This document shows positions 8,223 to 16,696 of a stretch of 64,000 nucleotides of DNA, piece by piece. The DNA lies in the NCBI GenBank assembly GCA_963819715.1, contig CAWFXE010000001.1:379903-443902 (forward strand), in the 5' to 3' direction. Every line of letters starts with the position of its first letter. Position 1 is the first letter of the stretch. A program made the position numbers and the translations under genes. The notes beneath the pieces were generated by a model, which was not told the origin of the DNA, did not search any database, and saw only the letters and a list, made by a program, of their open reading frames with translations. Origin of the DNA: DASUPK01 sp963819715 (GTDB lineage: Bacteria; Actinomycetota; Thermoleophilia; Solirubrobacterales; 70-9).

Positions 8223-11189
8223 TCAGGCGGCGACGACCGTCTTGCGCTTGCCGGTCCGCCGGACCTTCATCTCCGGCTCGACCAACTCGGTGAGGAACTC
8301 GCCCGTGTAGGAGCCCGGAGTCGCCGCGACCTGCTCCGGCGTTCCGGTGGCGAGTACCTTGCCGCCCTCCTCCCCGCCCTCCGGGCCGAGATCGATGATC
8401 CGGTCGGCGGTCTTGATCACATCGAGGTTGTGCTCGATCACGATCACGGTGTTGCCCTGACCCACCAGCCTGTCGAGCACGTCGAGGAGGCGCTGGACGT
8501 CCGCGAAGTGCAGGCCGGTGGTGGGCTCGTCGAGGATGTAGAGGGTGTCGCCGGTGGCGACCTTGGAGAGCTCGGTCGCGAGCTTCACCCGCTGGGCCTC
8601 TCCGCCCGACAGCTGGGTGGCCGGCTGGCCGAGCCGGATGTAGTCGAGGCCGACGTCGTGCAGCGTGTCGAGGCGGCGGGCGATCTTCGGGATGTCCTTG
8701 AAGAAGGTGCACGCTTCCGCGACCGACATGTCGAGCACGTCGGCAATCGACTTGCCCTTGAAACGGATCTCGAGGGTCTCGCGGTTGTAGCGCTTGCCGT
8801 GGCACTGCTCGCACGGCACGTAGACGTCCGGCAGGAAGTGCATCTCGATCTTGATCTGCCCGTCGCCACGACACACTTCACACCGCCCCCCTTTTACGTT
8901 GAAACTGAACCGGCCGGGCTTGTAGCCGCGGGCCCTGGCCTCGCGCGTCTGCGCGTAGAGCTGGCGAATGTGGTCGAAGACGTTGGTGTATGTCGCCGGG
9001 TTGGACCTCGGGGTCCTGCCGATCGGCGACTGGTCGATGTTGATGATCTTGTCGACCTGGTCGATGCCGTCGATCCGGTCGTGGGCGCCGGGCCGAAGCT
9101 TCGCCTGGTGCAGCCGGTTGGCCACTGACGGGAAGAGCGTCTCGTTGATCAGGGTGGACTTGCCCGAGCCGGACACGCCCGTGACGCAGCAGAAGACACC
9201 GAGCGGGATCGGGACGTCGATCTTCTTCAGGTTGTGCTGCCGCGCTCCCTTGACCAACAGCTCGCCGCGCGGCTCGCGCCGCTTCTCCGGGACCTCGATC
9301 TGGCGCTGGCCCGCGAGGTACTGGCCGGTCAGGGAGGCTGGATCCGCCTCGACCTCCTTCGGCGTGCCCTCCGAGATCACGTGGCCGCCGTGCTCCCCCG
9401 CCCCTGGACCCAGATCCACGAGATGGTCCGCGGAGCGCATCGTGCCCTCGTCGTGCTCCACGACGATCACGGTGTTGCCGAGATCCCGCAGCCGCTCGAG
9501 CGTCTGGATCAGCTTGGCGTTGTCGCGCTGGTGGAGGCCGATCGACGGCTCATCCAGGATGTAGAGGACCCCGACGAGGCTCGATCCGATCTGAGTCGCG
9601 AGCCGGATCCGCTGAGCCTCCCCGCCCGACAGGGTCCGGGCCGAGCGGGCCAGGTTGAGGTAGCCGACGCCGACGTTCTCGAGGAAGGCGAGTCGCTCCG
9701 TGATCTCGCGAACCAGCAGCCGCGCGATCGTCCGCTCCGTCTCGGTCATCTCCAGGTCGTTGATCCAGGTGAGCGCAGCCCGAGCGGAGAGCTCCGTGTA
9801 GTCGGCGATCGAGATCCCGCCGACCTGAACGGCGAGGCTCTCCGGCCGGAGCCGAGCTCCCTTGCAGACCGGGCAGGGCTGCTCGGCCATGTAGCCCTCG
9901 ACGCGCTCGCGGACACCATCGGAATCCGTCTCCTCGTAGCGGCGCTCGAGGTTGTTGACGATGCCCTCGAAACGGACGCTGTATGAGCGGCGCCTGCCGA
10001 AGCGGTTCGTGTAGTTGACCTTGTGCCGCTCGCCCCCGGTCCCGTAGAGGAAGATCTCGCGGTCCTTGTCCGATAGGTCCTGCCAGGCAGCGTCGGAATC
10101 GATGCCGTAGTCCTCTGCGACCGCCTCGACCAGGCGCTTCCAGTACCGGGAATGGCCCACCCGCCAGGGCTGCAGCGCGCCCTCCGAAAGCGACAGCGTC
10201 GGATCCGGAACCACCAGCTCCGGATCCACCACCCGCTGGAAGCCGAGACCGTGGCAGCGCTCGCAGGCGCCGTGGGGCGAGTTGAAGGAGAAGATCCGCG
10301 GCTCGAGCTCCGGGATCGAAGTGCCGCAGTTGAGGCAGGCGAAGCGCTCGCTGAATGTGAGGCGGTCGACGACTCCGTCGGGAAGCTTGCCTGCCCCCTT
10401 CGCTCCCTTGACTCCGCCGACGTTCTCGCCCTCGGCACGCTCATCGGCCTCGCCGGTGCTGCCCTCGGCGAGCACGTCCACCTCCACCACGCCGCCTGCC
10501 AGTGAGGCGGCCGCCTCGACCGACTCGGACAGCCGGCGGCGGAGATCGCCCTTCATCACCAGGCGGTCGACGACGACGGAGATGTCGTGGTTGAACTTCT
10601 TGTCGAGCTTGATCTCCTCGTCCAGGCGGCGAATCTCGTTGTCGACTCGGACGCGGGTGTAGCCCTCGAGCCTGAATTGCTCGAACAGCTTCTCGAACTC
10701 GCCCTTCCGCCCCCGGACCACCGGCGCCATCACCATGAACCGCGTCCCCTCGTCCAGGGTCATGATCCGGTCGGTGATCTGCTCCACCGACTGCCCCTCG
10801 ATCGGCTCACCGCACTCGGGGCAATGGGGCTTGCCGATCCGGGCCCAGAGCAGCCGCAGGTAGTCGTAGACCTCCGTCACCGTTCCGACCGTCGAGCGCG
10901 GATTGCGCGAGGTCGTCTTCTGGTCGATCGATATCGCCGGCGAGAGGCCGTCGATCGAGTCGACGTCCGGCTTCTCCATCAGCCCGAGGAACTGGCGCGC
11001 GTACGCGGACAGCGACTCGACGTATCGGCGCTGGCCCTCGGCGTAGATCGTGTCGAAGGCAAGGCTCGACTTGCCGGACCCGGAGAGGCCGGTCATGACG
11101 ATCAGGGAGTTGCGCGGCAGCTCGAGGTCGATGTCCTTGAGGTTGTGCTCGCGCGCTCCTCGGATGACTATGCGGTCGGACGGAGGCAT
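8223..11189 (-). CDS. uvrA: excinuclease ABC subunit A
   Basis: UvrA is the damage-sensing ATPase of nucleotide excision repair and works with UvrB, encoded at 20538-22532. The 988-residue product has both ABC modules: Walker A at GLSGSGKSSLAFDTI and GVSGSGKSTLINETL, signature motifs LSGGEAQRIRLA and LSGGEAQRVKLA, and the Walker B ILDEPSIGLHQRD and ILDEPTTGLH. Zinc-finger cysteines are visible at CPEC, CLNC with CERC, and CEVC with CEQC. A short Gly/Glu-rich insertion (VLAEGSTGEADERAEGEN) makes it slightly longer than usual. The ATG is at 11189. A LexA-like palindrome lies 184 bases upstream. Confidence 0.97.
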   Translation of the reverse strand: MPPSDRIVIRGAREHNLKDIDLELPRNSLIVMTGLSGSGKSSLAFDTIYAEGQRRYVESLSAYARQFLGLMEKPDVDSIDGLSPAISIDQKTTSRNPRSTVGTVTEVYDYLRLLWARIGKPHCPECGEPIEGQSVEQITDRIMTLDEGTRFMVMAPVVRGRKGEFEKLFEQFRLEGYTRVRVDNEIRRLDEEIKLDKKFNHDISVVVDRLVMKGDLRRRLSESVEAAASLAGGVVEVDVLAEGSTGEADERAEGENVGGVKGAKGAGKLPDGVVDRLTFSERFACLNCGTSIPELEPRIFSFNSPHGACERCHGLGFQRVVDPELVVPDPTLSLSEGALQPWRVGHSRYWKRLVEAVAEDYGIDSDAAWQDLSDKDREIFLYGTGGERHKVNYTNRFGRRRSYSVRFEGIVNNLERRYEETDSDGVRERVEGYMAEQPCPVCKGARLRPESLAVQVGGISIADYTELSARAALTWINDLEMTETERTIARLLVREITERLAFLENVGVGYLNLARSARTLSGGEAQRIRLATQIGSSLVGVLYILDEPSIGLHQRDNAKLIQTLERLRDLGNTVIVVEHDEGTMRSADHLVDLGPGAGEHGGHVISEGTPKEVEADPASLTGQYLAGQRQIEVPEKRREPRGELLVKGARQHNLKKIDVPIPLGVFCCVTGVSGSGKSTLINETLFPSVANRLHQAKLRPGAHDRIDGIDQVDKIINIDQSPIGRTPRSNPATYTNVFDHIRQLYAQTREARARGYKPGRFSFNVKGGRCEVCRGDGQIKIEMHFLPDVYVPCEQCHGKRYNRETLEIRFKGKSIADVLDMSVAEACTFFKDIPKIARRLDTLHDVGLDYIRLGQPATQLSGGEAQRVKLATELSKVATGDTLYILDEPTTGLHFADVQRLLDVLDRLVGQGNTVIVIEHNLDVIKTADRIIDLGPEGGEEGGKVLATGTPEQVAATPGSYTGEFLTELVEPEMKVRRTGKRKTVVAA

Positions 11190-11353
11190 CAGATGATCGA
11201 TTCTGAGTCCGCGTGCGCCCGGTGGCGTGCCTGGCCGAGCAGATCGAGGACGCAGGGCGAAGCCTTTGGCGGTGCCAAAGGGGAGCCCGAGGACGAAGAG
11301 ATGCGAAGCGCCAGGCGCGTCATCCGGGCGTGCGGGGATTCGGGATCGGTCAT

Positions 11354-12571
11354 CTACGTCGATGATAGGAGCCGAACAGGCGTTCCCCGCTGGGGCACGA
11401 GACGGCGGCGCCCGAGCCAGGTTGCGCCCAGGGTCACCAGGCCACCCGCGAAGGCCACCGCCAGGCCCGCGTGGGGGCTTGCCTCCGTGACCGCGACACC
11501 CGCCAGCGCATTCCCGAGCGCCGCACCGCCGACGATCGCCGTCAGCACCCATCCGGTCGCCTCGGCGGCTGAGCCGACGGGCGCCAGTGAATCGAGCAGC
11601 AGATAGATCAGCGAGATCGCCGGAGCCAAGGCCAATCCGCTCAGCGCCATCAGCGGAAACGCGGCTCCCAGGGACGGAATGGCGACGAGCGGAGCAAAGG
11701 TGAGGGCGAAGACCAGGCCGACAGCGGGCAGCCGCTCGCCGGGCGGGCTTCGCCAGCTGCGCGCGCCGTACCAGAGGCCTCCAGCGGTGCTCGCGAGCGC
11801 CTGGACGGCGATCAGGGTTCCGCCAAGCTCCGCCGCCCCGTGCGCGGACGCGAAGGCCGTGATCGCCAGCTCGGCCGCTCCCACCGCAATCCCGACCCCG
11901 AGGGCGGCGCCCATCAGCACCCAGACCGCTGCCGCTCGCAACGGCCCGATCCGGCGGTGCTCGGCCGGCGCACCTCGCCAGGTCCGCGATGCGCGTGACG
12001 AGGCGAACACCGTGGACCCCAGCAGCGACAGGGCGATGCAGACCGACAGCGATGCCGTCGGCGAGGCAACGGCGATCACGGCCGCGGCAATCAGGGGTCC
12101 AGCGATGAAGGCGACGTCGATCGCGACAGCATCCAGCGCGAACGCGGCCTGCCGTAGGTCGCTTTCCGGCACGAGATCGGACCAGAGCGTCCGCATGGCG
12201 GTGCCCGTCGGAATGGTGCCGAGTCCGGTGAAGGCTCCGGCGGCGCACAGCACGGCAACCGACGCTCCACTGTGCGCGAGCACAATCAGTCCCGTGAAAC
12301 CAACCGCGGTGAGCGCCGTCGTCGTCAGTATCACCCGCGTCTGCCCGATCCGGTCCATCACCCTGCCCTGGACCGGCAGGGAGACCGCCGCCGCGATTGA
12401 GTAGGCCGCCATCACGGCGCCCGCCGCCGCGAACGAACCGGTCGTGGCGTGCACGAGCAGCACCGTCGAGAGCGGCTCCGCGGCGATGGAGAGCCGGCCG
12501 ATGACCACGCCGGCCAAGGGTTGCCTGACGCCGGGGGCGCCGAGGACGCGTCTGTAGGACACGGGAAACAT
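11354..12571 (-). CDS. MFS transporter
   Basis: This is a major facilitator superfamily permease of about 405 residues and 12 predicted membrane helices. The loop between helices 2 and 3 reads GRVMDRIGQTRVI, the usual MFS motif A. The substrate is unknown; the general shape resembles drug or sugar efflux proteins. The ATG at 12571 is preferred over an upstream in-frame codon at 12598, because that would overlap the divergent VOC gene. It lies upstream of uvrA on the same strand but with 164 bases between, which hold a possible uvrA promoter. Confidence 0.75.
   Translation of the reverse strand: MFPVSYRRVLGAPGVRQPLAGVVIGRLSIAAEPLSTVLLVHATTGSFAAAGAVMAAYSIAAAVSLPVQGRVMDRIGQTRVILTTTALTAVGFTGLIVLAHSGASVAVLCAAGAFTGLGTIPTGTAMRTLWSDLVPESDLRQAAFALDAVAIDVAFIAGPLIAAAVIAVASPTASLSVCIALSLLGSTVFASSRASRTWRGAPAEHRRIGPLRAAAVWVLMGAALGVGIAVGAAELAITAFASAHGAAELGGTLIAVQALASTAGGLWYGARSWRSPPGERLPAVGLVFALTFAPLVAIPSLGAAFPLMALSGLALAPAISLIYLLLDSLAPVGSAAEATGWVLTAIVGGAALGNALAGVAVTEASPHAGLAVAFAGGLVTLGATWLGRRRLVPQRGTPVRLLSST
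11373..11386. promoter_or_regulatory. candidate LexA (SOS) box upstream of uvrA
   Basis: CGAACAGGCGTTCC matches every position of the Gram-positive LexA consensus CGAACRNRYGTTYC. It lies inside the last codons of the MFS gene, about 184 bases before the uvrA start and in the direction of uvrA transcription. SOS control of uvrA is known in many bacteria; here it is inferred. Confidence 0.45.
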
Positions 12572-12597
12572 CCGAGGCCAGGTTAAGCTCGGCTGCA

Positions 12598-13041
12598 ATG
12601 AACGGGAGGCCGCCAGTCAGCGGGATCTCGGAGCTCGTCCTCGAGGTCTCGGACCTCGAGGCTGCCCGGCGGTTCTACCGTGAGGTGCTCGGCCTGGAGG
12701 AGACCCTCTACGGCGAGGGCGCTGAGGGCCGCTACTGGTACCTGGTCGGCGAGACCGCCCGGCTCGGCCTCTGGACCGAGCAGGTCGGGCTTGCCGGCGG
12801 GCGCGGCGGCGCTCACGTCCACTACGCCTTCCACGTGGACGATCCCGAGATCGACGCCATCAAGAGGCGCATCGAGGACGCCGGCGCCGAGGTCGAGGGC
12901 CCGATTCAGCTCGGCCCCGGCCGGGCGATCTATGTCACTGATCCCGACCGCAACGTGGTCGAATTCTGGAGCCAGGACATGGCCGCCTACACGGGGGGCG
13001 CCCGCGAGGGAGGCGGCCCCGGGACCTTTCGCCGCGAATGA
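12598..13041 (+). CDS. VOC (glyoxalase/bleomycin-resistance) family protein
   Basis: This 147-residue protein has one vicinal-oxygen-chelate domain, a metal-binding fold used by glyoxalases and dioxygenases. It opens ISELVLEVSDLEAARRFYREVLG and ends YVTDPDRNVVEFWSQ, whose Glu is a usual metal ligand; AHVHYAFHVDD supplies a histidine. The reaction is unknown. Its stop codon overlaps the ATG of the next gene (ATGA at 13038-13041), so the two are translationally coupled. Confidence 0.8.
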   Translation: MNGRPPVSGISELVLEVSDLEAARRFYREVLGLEETLYGEGAEGRYWYLVGETARLGLWTEQVGLAGGRGGAHVHYAFHVDDPEIDAIKRRIEDAGAEVEGPIQLGPGRAIYVTDPDRNVVEFWSQDMAAYTGGAREGGGPGTFRRE

Positions 13042-14063
13042 ACGACGCACCCAGAGGCTTAACCCGAAAGCAGCTGCTGATCGGACTCGCGTTCGCCGCC
13101 GCGTCCCTCGGCGCCCTCTACATCGTCCTCCCCAACATCGCCGGCCTCGGCGACACCTGGCGGCGGCTCGACAAGGGCGAGCCCGGGTGGCTCACCGCCG
13201 GCCTCGTCCTCGAGATCGCCTCCTTCCTCTGTTACGTCGCGCTCTTCCGGGGAGTGATCGGGCACGAGGCCCGAATCGGCTGGGCGCAGAGCTATCGCAT
13301 CACCCTGGCGAGCCTGGCCGCGACCAGGCTGCTCGCCGCAGGAGGGATCGGCGGCATCGCCCTGACCGCCTGGGCGCTGCGCCGGGACGGGCTCTCCGCC
13401 TCGCTGGTGGCGTTGCGAATGGCGACGCTGCTGGTTCTCCTCTACAGCGTCTACGTGGGGGCCGTGCTGCTCACGGGCCTCGGCCTCTGGTTCGGCATCC
13501 TCTCGGGACCCAACCCCCTCGCCTTCACCCTCATCCCCGCGGCCGTCGCCGCGCTGGTCATCGCCGCAAGCCTGTTGATCGGCTACTTCGGCGGCGAGCT
13601 GCGCGAGACGACCAAGCGCCTGCGCCACCCGAGCCGCCGCAAGCGCTGGCGGGCGGCACTGGCGACCGTGCCCAACACGCTGGCCGGTGGTGTCCGCGGG
13701 GCGATCGCAATCCTCCGCGAGCGCCCGGTCAACGGGCTCTGGGCGGCCGGATGGTGGGGATTCGACATCGCCGTGCTCTGGGCCTGCCTGCACGCGTTCG
13801 GCACGCCGCCGCCGGTCGGTGTGATCGTCGCCTCCTACTTCGTCGGCATGACCGCGAACCTGCTGCCGCTGCCGGGCGGAGTGGGCGGCGTCGAGGGCGG
13901 CATGATCGGATCGCTGATCGCGTTCAATGTGCCCGGTGGGCTGGCGATCGTCGCCGTCCTCTCCTACCGGGCGTTCTCGTTCTGGCTCCCGACGATTCCG
14001 GGGGCGATCGCGTACATCAGCATCCTCCGCCAGGAGCCGGCGACCGCCCCCGCCAGGGCTTAG
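13038..14063 (+). CDS. lysylphosphatidylglycerol synthase TM-region/UPF0104 family membrane protein
   Basis: This 341-residue membrane protein has about eight helices and belongs to the UPF0104/LPG_synthase_TM superfamily, related to the flippase half of MprF. Diagnostic features are the helix LAGGIGGIAL preceded by RLLAAGG, and the late motif NLLPLPGGVGGVEGG, which is the family signature. No aminoacyl-transferase domain is attached, so it would act only in lipid or polyprenyl movement, which is inference. It overlaps the VOC gene by four bases. Confidence 0.8.
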   Translation: MNDAPRGLTRKQLLIGLAFAAASLGALYIVLPNIAGLGDTWRRLDKGEPGWLTAGLVLEIASFLCYVALFRGVIGHEARIGWAQSYRITLASLAATRLLAAGGIGGIALTAWALRRDGLSASLVALRMATLLVLLYSVYVGAVLLTGLGLWFGILSGPNPLAFTLIPAAVAALVIAASLLIGYFGGELRETTKRLRHPSRRKRWRAALATVPNTLAGGVRGAIAILRERPVNGLWAAGWWGFDIAVLWACLHAFGTPPPVGVIVASYFVGMTANLLPLPGGVGGVEGGMIGSLIAFNVPGGLAIVAVLSYRAFSFWLPTIPGAIAYISILRQEPATAPARA

Positions 14064-14066
14064 GGG

Positions 14067-14459
14067 CTACGCGACGATCTTGGCCTTGGCCCGCTCGAAC
14101 TCCTCGTCCGAGAGCTTCTTGTCGTCGTGGAGCTTGGACAGCTTGGTGAGCTCGTCCGCAGCCGATCCGCCTCCTGCGGCCTGCTGTACGTAGGCGTCGA
14201 ACTGCTTCTGGGCCTCCTGCTGCTGGGCCAGGGCACGCTCGCGCATGCCGTGGCCACGGGCGATCAGGTAGACCAGCGTGCCGAGAAACGGCGCGAAGAT
14301 CAGGAAGATGATCCAGACGGCCTTGCCCCAGCCGGACATTCCGTGGTCGCGGAAGAGGTCGCTGATGACGGTGAACAGGACCATCAGCCAAGCGGCGAAG
14401 ACGAAGATCTCGAGGACGACCAGCAGTCCCTGGCCAAACGTGAAGTCGGCGAGCAGCAT
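14067..14459 (-). CDS. PLDc_N and SHOCT domain membrane protein
   Basis: This 130-residue protein has an N-terminal PLDc_N-type module of two membrane helices: a first one around LLVVLEIFVFAAWLMVLFTV, then GKAVWIIFLIFAPFLGTLVYLIARG. A Gln-rich linker follows, and a C-terminal SHOCT domain (LTKLSKLHDDKKLSDEEFERAKAKI). Such proteins are common in actinobacteria and have no known function. It is the second SHOCT protein in the window. The ATG at 14459 is preceded by GGAGGGATT. Confidence 0.8.
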   Translation of the reverse strand: MLLADFTFGQGLLVVLEIFVFAAWLMVLFTVISDLFRDHGMSGWGKAVWIIFLIFAPFLGTLVYLIARGHGMRERALAQQQEAQKQFDAYVQQAAGGGSAADELTKLSKLHDDKKLSDEEFERAKAKIVA

Positions 14460-14501
14460 TTCAATCCCTCCTGGATTGGAAGTCGGACAGTACCCGGAGT
14501 A

Positions 14502-15017
14502 TTAACCCGCGGCGCGGGTGATGACCTCCCGCAGCAACGTCGAGCGGTCGCCGGGGCCGAACTTCTCGATCAGCTCGGCCTCGATCGCGGACGGATCCTT
14601 GCCCTCGACCGCCAGCTTCATCGCGACCAGCCGCTCCGCCGCGTCGTCGCCGTTGCCCGCCGCCGGCGCCTTCGCCGGGTCCAGCTCGGGCTCGGGTTCT
14701 GGCTCGGGTTCGGGTGCGGGCGCGGGCTCCGGCTCGGGTGTCTCGGCCTTCGGGATCGCCTCGGTGGCCGCCGCCACCAGGGTCCCGCCGAGCTCGTCGA
14801 GCGCCCGCTTCGCCGCCTCGATCTGTCCGCGGGCATCGGCCTCCGCGCGCTCGCGGATCCGGGCCGCATCGGCCGTGGCCCGCTCGCGGATGCTCGCCGC
14901 CTCGGACTCCGCCTCACGCAGGATCTCGGCGGCGCGGTCCTCCGCCTCGCCGACCACGCTCCGGATGGCCTCCGCCGCCCGAGCCGCGAGGTCGTCGACA
15001 TGTTGTCCGGCGCTCAT
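14502..15017 (-). CDS. coiled-coil protein with Glu-Pro repeat
   Basis: This 171-residue soluble protein begins with about 85 residues of Ala/Glu/Arg-rich heptads predicted to form a coiled coil. A proline-glutamate repeat (EPEPAPAPEPEPEPEPE) of about 25 residues follows, then a small helical domain ending GDRSTLLREVITRAAG. The arrangement resembles DivIVA-like or ATP synthase b-like scaffolds but has no diagnostic motif, so I leave it unnamed. The ATG at 15017 is chosen over upstream codons because it opens the coiled-coil segment. It is divergent from the transporter pair that follows. Confidence 0.6.
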   Translation of the reverse strand: MSAGQHVDDLAARAAEAIRSVVGEAEDRAAEILREAESEAASIRERATADAARIRERAEADARGQIEAAKRALDELGGTLVAAATEAIPKAETPEPEPAPAPEPEPEPEPELDPAKAPAAGNGDDAAERLVAMKLAVEGKDPSAIEAELIEKFGPGDRSTLLREVITRAAG

Positions 15018-15040
15018 GTAGAAAGCGTAGTGGGCATGGG

Positions 15041-16693
15041 ATGAGCCAGCGTCACCATCAGACCGTGGACTCGACCAAGCCGGACATCCACCCGCAGTCC
15101 GAGGCGTCCGATTCGCAGGCCTCCACCTCGCCGCAACGCGCCGGTTGGGTGCTCGCATCCCTGATCGCCGTCGCGACCGTCGCGAACCTCGGGCTCGCGG
15201 TCGCCAATGTCGCGCTCCCCGACATCGGTCAGCACTTCGATGCCTCGCAGACCGACCTCAACCTGGTGGCAATCGCCTACTCCCTCGGGCTCGCCTGCTC
15301 CGTCCTCTACTTCGGCGCGGTCGGCGATCGCTATGGCCGCAAGGGGATCCTGCTCGTGGGCATGGCCCTCACGATCCCGGCCGACCTCGTCGCGGCCTTC
15401 GCTCCCTCGATCGGCGTGCTCTTCGCAGCGCGGATCGTCGGAGGTCTCGCGGCCGGGATGGCCTACCCGACCACCCTGGCGCTGATCACAGCGCTCTGGT
15501 CAGGCCCGGCCAGGACGAAATCAATCGCGCTCTGGGCGGCGACCGGAGGGGCGCTCACGGCGCTCGGCCCCCTGCTCGCGGGCATTCTGCTCCAGCACTT
15601 CTCCTGGGGTTCGCCGTTCCTGCTCACTCTGCCGTTCGCCGGGCTCGCCCTGTTCATGGCCGTCAGGTTCATTCCCGCCAACGTCAACGAGACCACGGAG
15701 CCGGTCGACCATCCAGGAGGCGTGCTCACGATCTTTCTGGTCGGCGCCTTCATCATGGGCATCAACTTCGTCGTGGTCCCGGGCAAGGGATCCCTGGCGA
15801 TCGGGTTGTTTGCGATATCCGCGGCCGCGCTGGTCGCCTTCTTCATCAGGGAACGGCGCGCGGGCAACCCGATCTACGACCTCCACGTGGCGTCCCGGCG
15901 CACGTTCTGGGTGGCCGCGGTCGCTGGGATCATCGTCTTCGGCTCACTGATGGGGTCGATGTACATCGGGCAGCAGTTCCTCCAGAACGTCCTCGGCTAC
16001 TCGACCGTCGGCGCGGGAGCCGCCATCCTGCCGGCCGCCGTCTGCATGGTGCTCGTGGCGCCCCGCTCGGCCAACCTAGTCGAGTCCAGGGGAGCCAGGA
16101 CGACCCTGCTCCTCGGCTACGTCTTCGTGCTGCTCGGCTTCGTCACCATGTTGCTCCTCTGGAAGGAGGGCATCCCGTACTGGAAGGTGGCACTCGGGTA
16201 CGCCTTCGTCGGGATCGGCGTGGGGCTCGCCGGCACTCCCGCCTCGCACTCCCTGACCGGCTCGGTCCCGGTGACGCGGGCCGGGATGGCATCGGGGACC
16301 GCCGATCTCCAGCGCGACCTGGGCGGCGCGATCCTGCAGTCGATCATGGGGGCGTTCCTGACGGCCGGTTATGCGGCCGCAGCGTCGGCGGCGATCGCCT
16401 CGTCCGGCAAGAACGTCTCTGACGACGTGCAGAGCGAGCTCACCAAGTCGTTCTCGAGCGCGTCCGATGCGGCGAAGCAGTACTCACCCTCGATCCAGGA
16501 CAACATCGTCGCCGCCGCGAAGACCTCGTTTCTGAAGGGCGATGAGGCCGCCTATCTGGCCGGGATCGTCGCGGTCGTGCTCGGCGCGGCCGTCGTCTTC
16601 TTCCTCTTCCCCAAGAACGAAGAGGAGCGGCGGATGCTCGCCGAGTTCGCCGCCGAGGACGCGGCCGCCGCCAAGGGCAAGGCCTCGGACTAG
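15041..16693 (+). CDS. DHA2-type MFS drug transporter
   Basis: This 550-residue permease has about 14 membrane helices, as in drug:H+ antiporter family 2 (EmrB/QacA type). The early motif NVALPDIGQHFDASQTDLNLV and GDRYGRKGILLVG (motif A) are clear. A periplasm-facing stretch near residues 455-500 (SDDVQSELTKSFSSASDAAKQY) precedes the last helix. The C-terminus is Ala/Lys-rich. It is followed after 3 bases by a second DHA2 transporter, so the two are one transcription unit. The substrate is unknown. Confidence 0.8.
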   Translation: MSQRHHQTVDSTKPDIHPQSEASDSQASTSPQRAGWVLASLIAVATVANLGLAVANVALPDIGQHFDASQTDLNLVAIAYSLGLACSVLYFGAVGDRYGRKGILLVGMALTIPADLVAAFAPSIGVLFAARIVGGLAAGMAYPTTLALITALWSGPARTKSIALWAATGGALTALGPLLAGILLQHFSWGSPFLLTLPFAGLALFMAVRFIPANVNETTEPVDHPGGVLTIFLVGAFIMGINFVVVPGKGSLAIGLFAISAAALVAFFIRERRAGNPIYDLHVASRRTFWVAAVAGIIVFGSLMGSMYIGQQFLQNVLGYSTVGAGAAILPAAVCMVLVAPRSANLVESRGARTTLLLGYVFVLLGFVTMLLLWKEGIPYWKVALGYAFVGIGVGLAGTPASHSLTGSVPVTRAGMASGTADLQRDLGGAILQSIMGAFLTAGYAAAASAAIASSGKNVSDDVQSELTKSFSSASDAAKQYSPSIQDNIVAAAKTSFLKGDEAAYLAGIVAVVLGAAVVFFLFPKNEEERRMLAEFAAEDAAAAKGKASD

Positions 16694-16696
16694 ACG

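Noticed and set aside
8061..9128. Long open frame antisense to uvrA
   Set aside because: No recognisable domains; lies opposite the conserved ABC module of UvrA, typical of high-GC shadow frames.
11230..11330. Possible third copy of the dispersed repeat near uvrA (AGGGCGAAGCC and ATGCGAAGCG)
   Set aside because: Only two short blocks agree and their spacing differs from copies A and B; I could not support a real copy.
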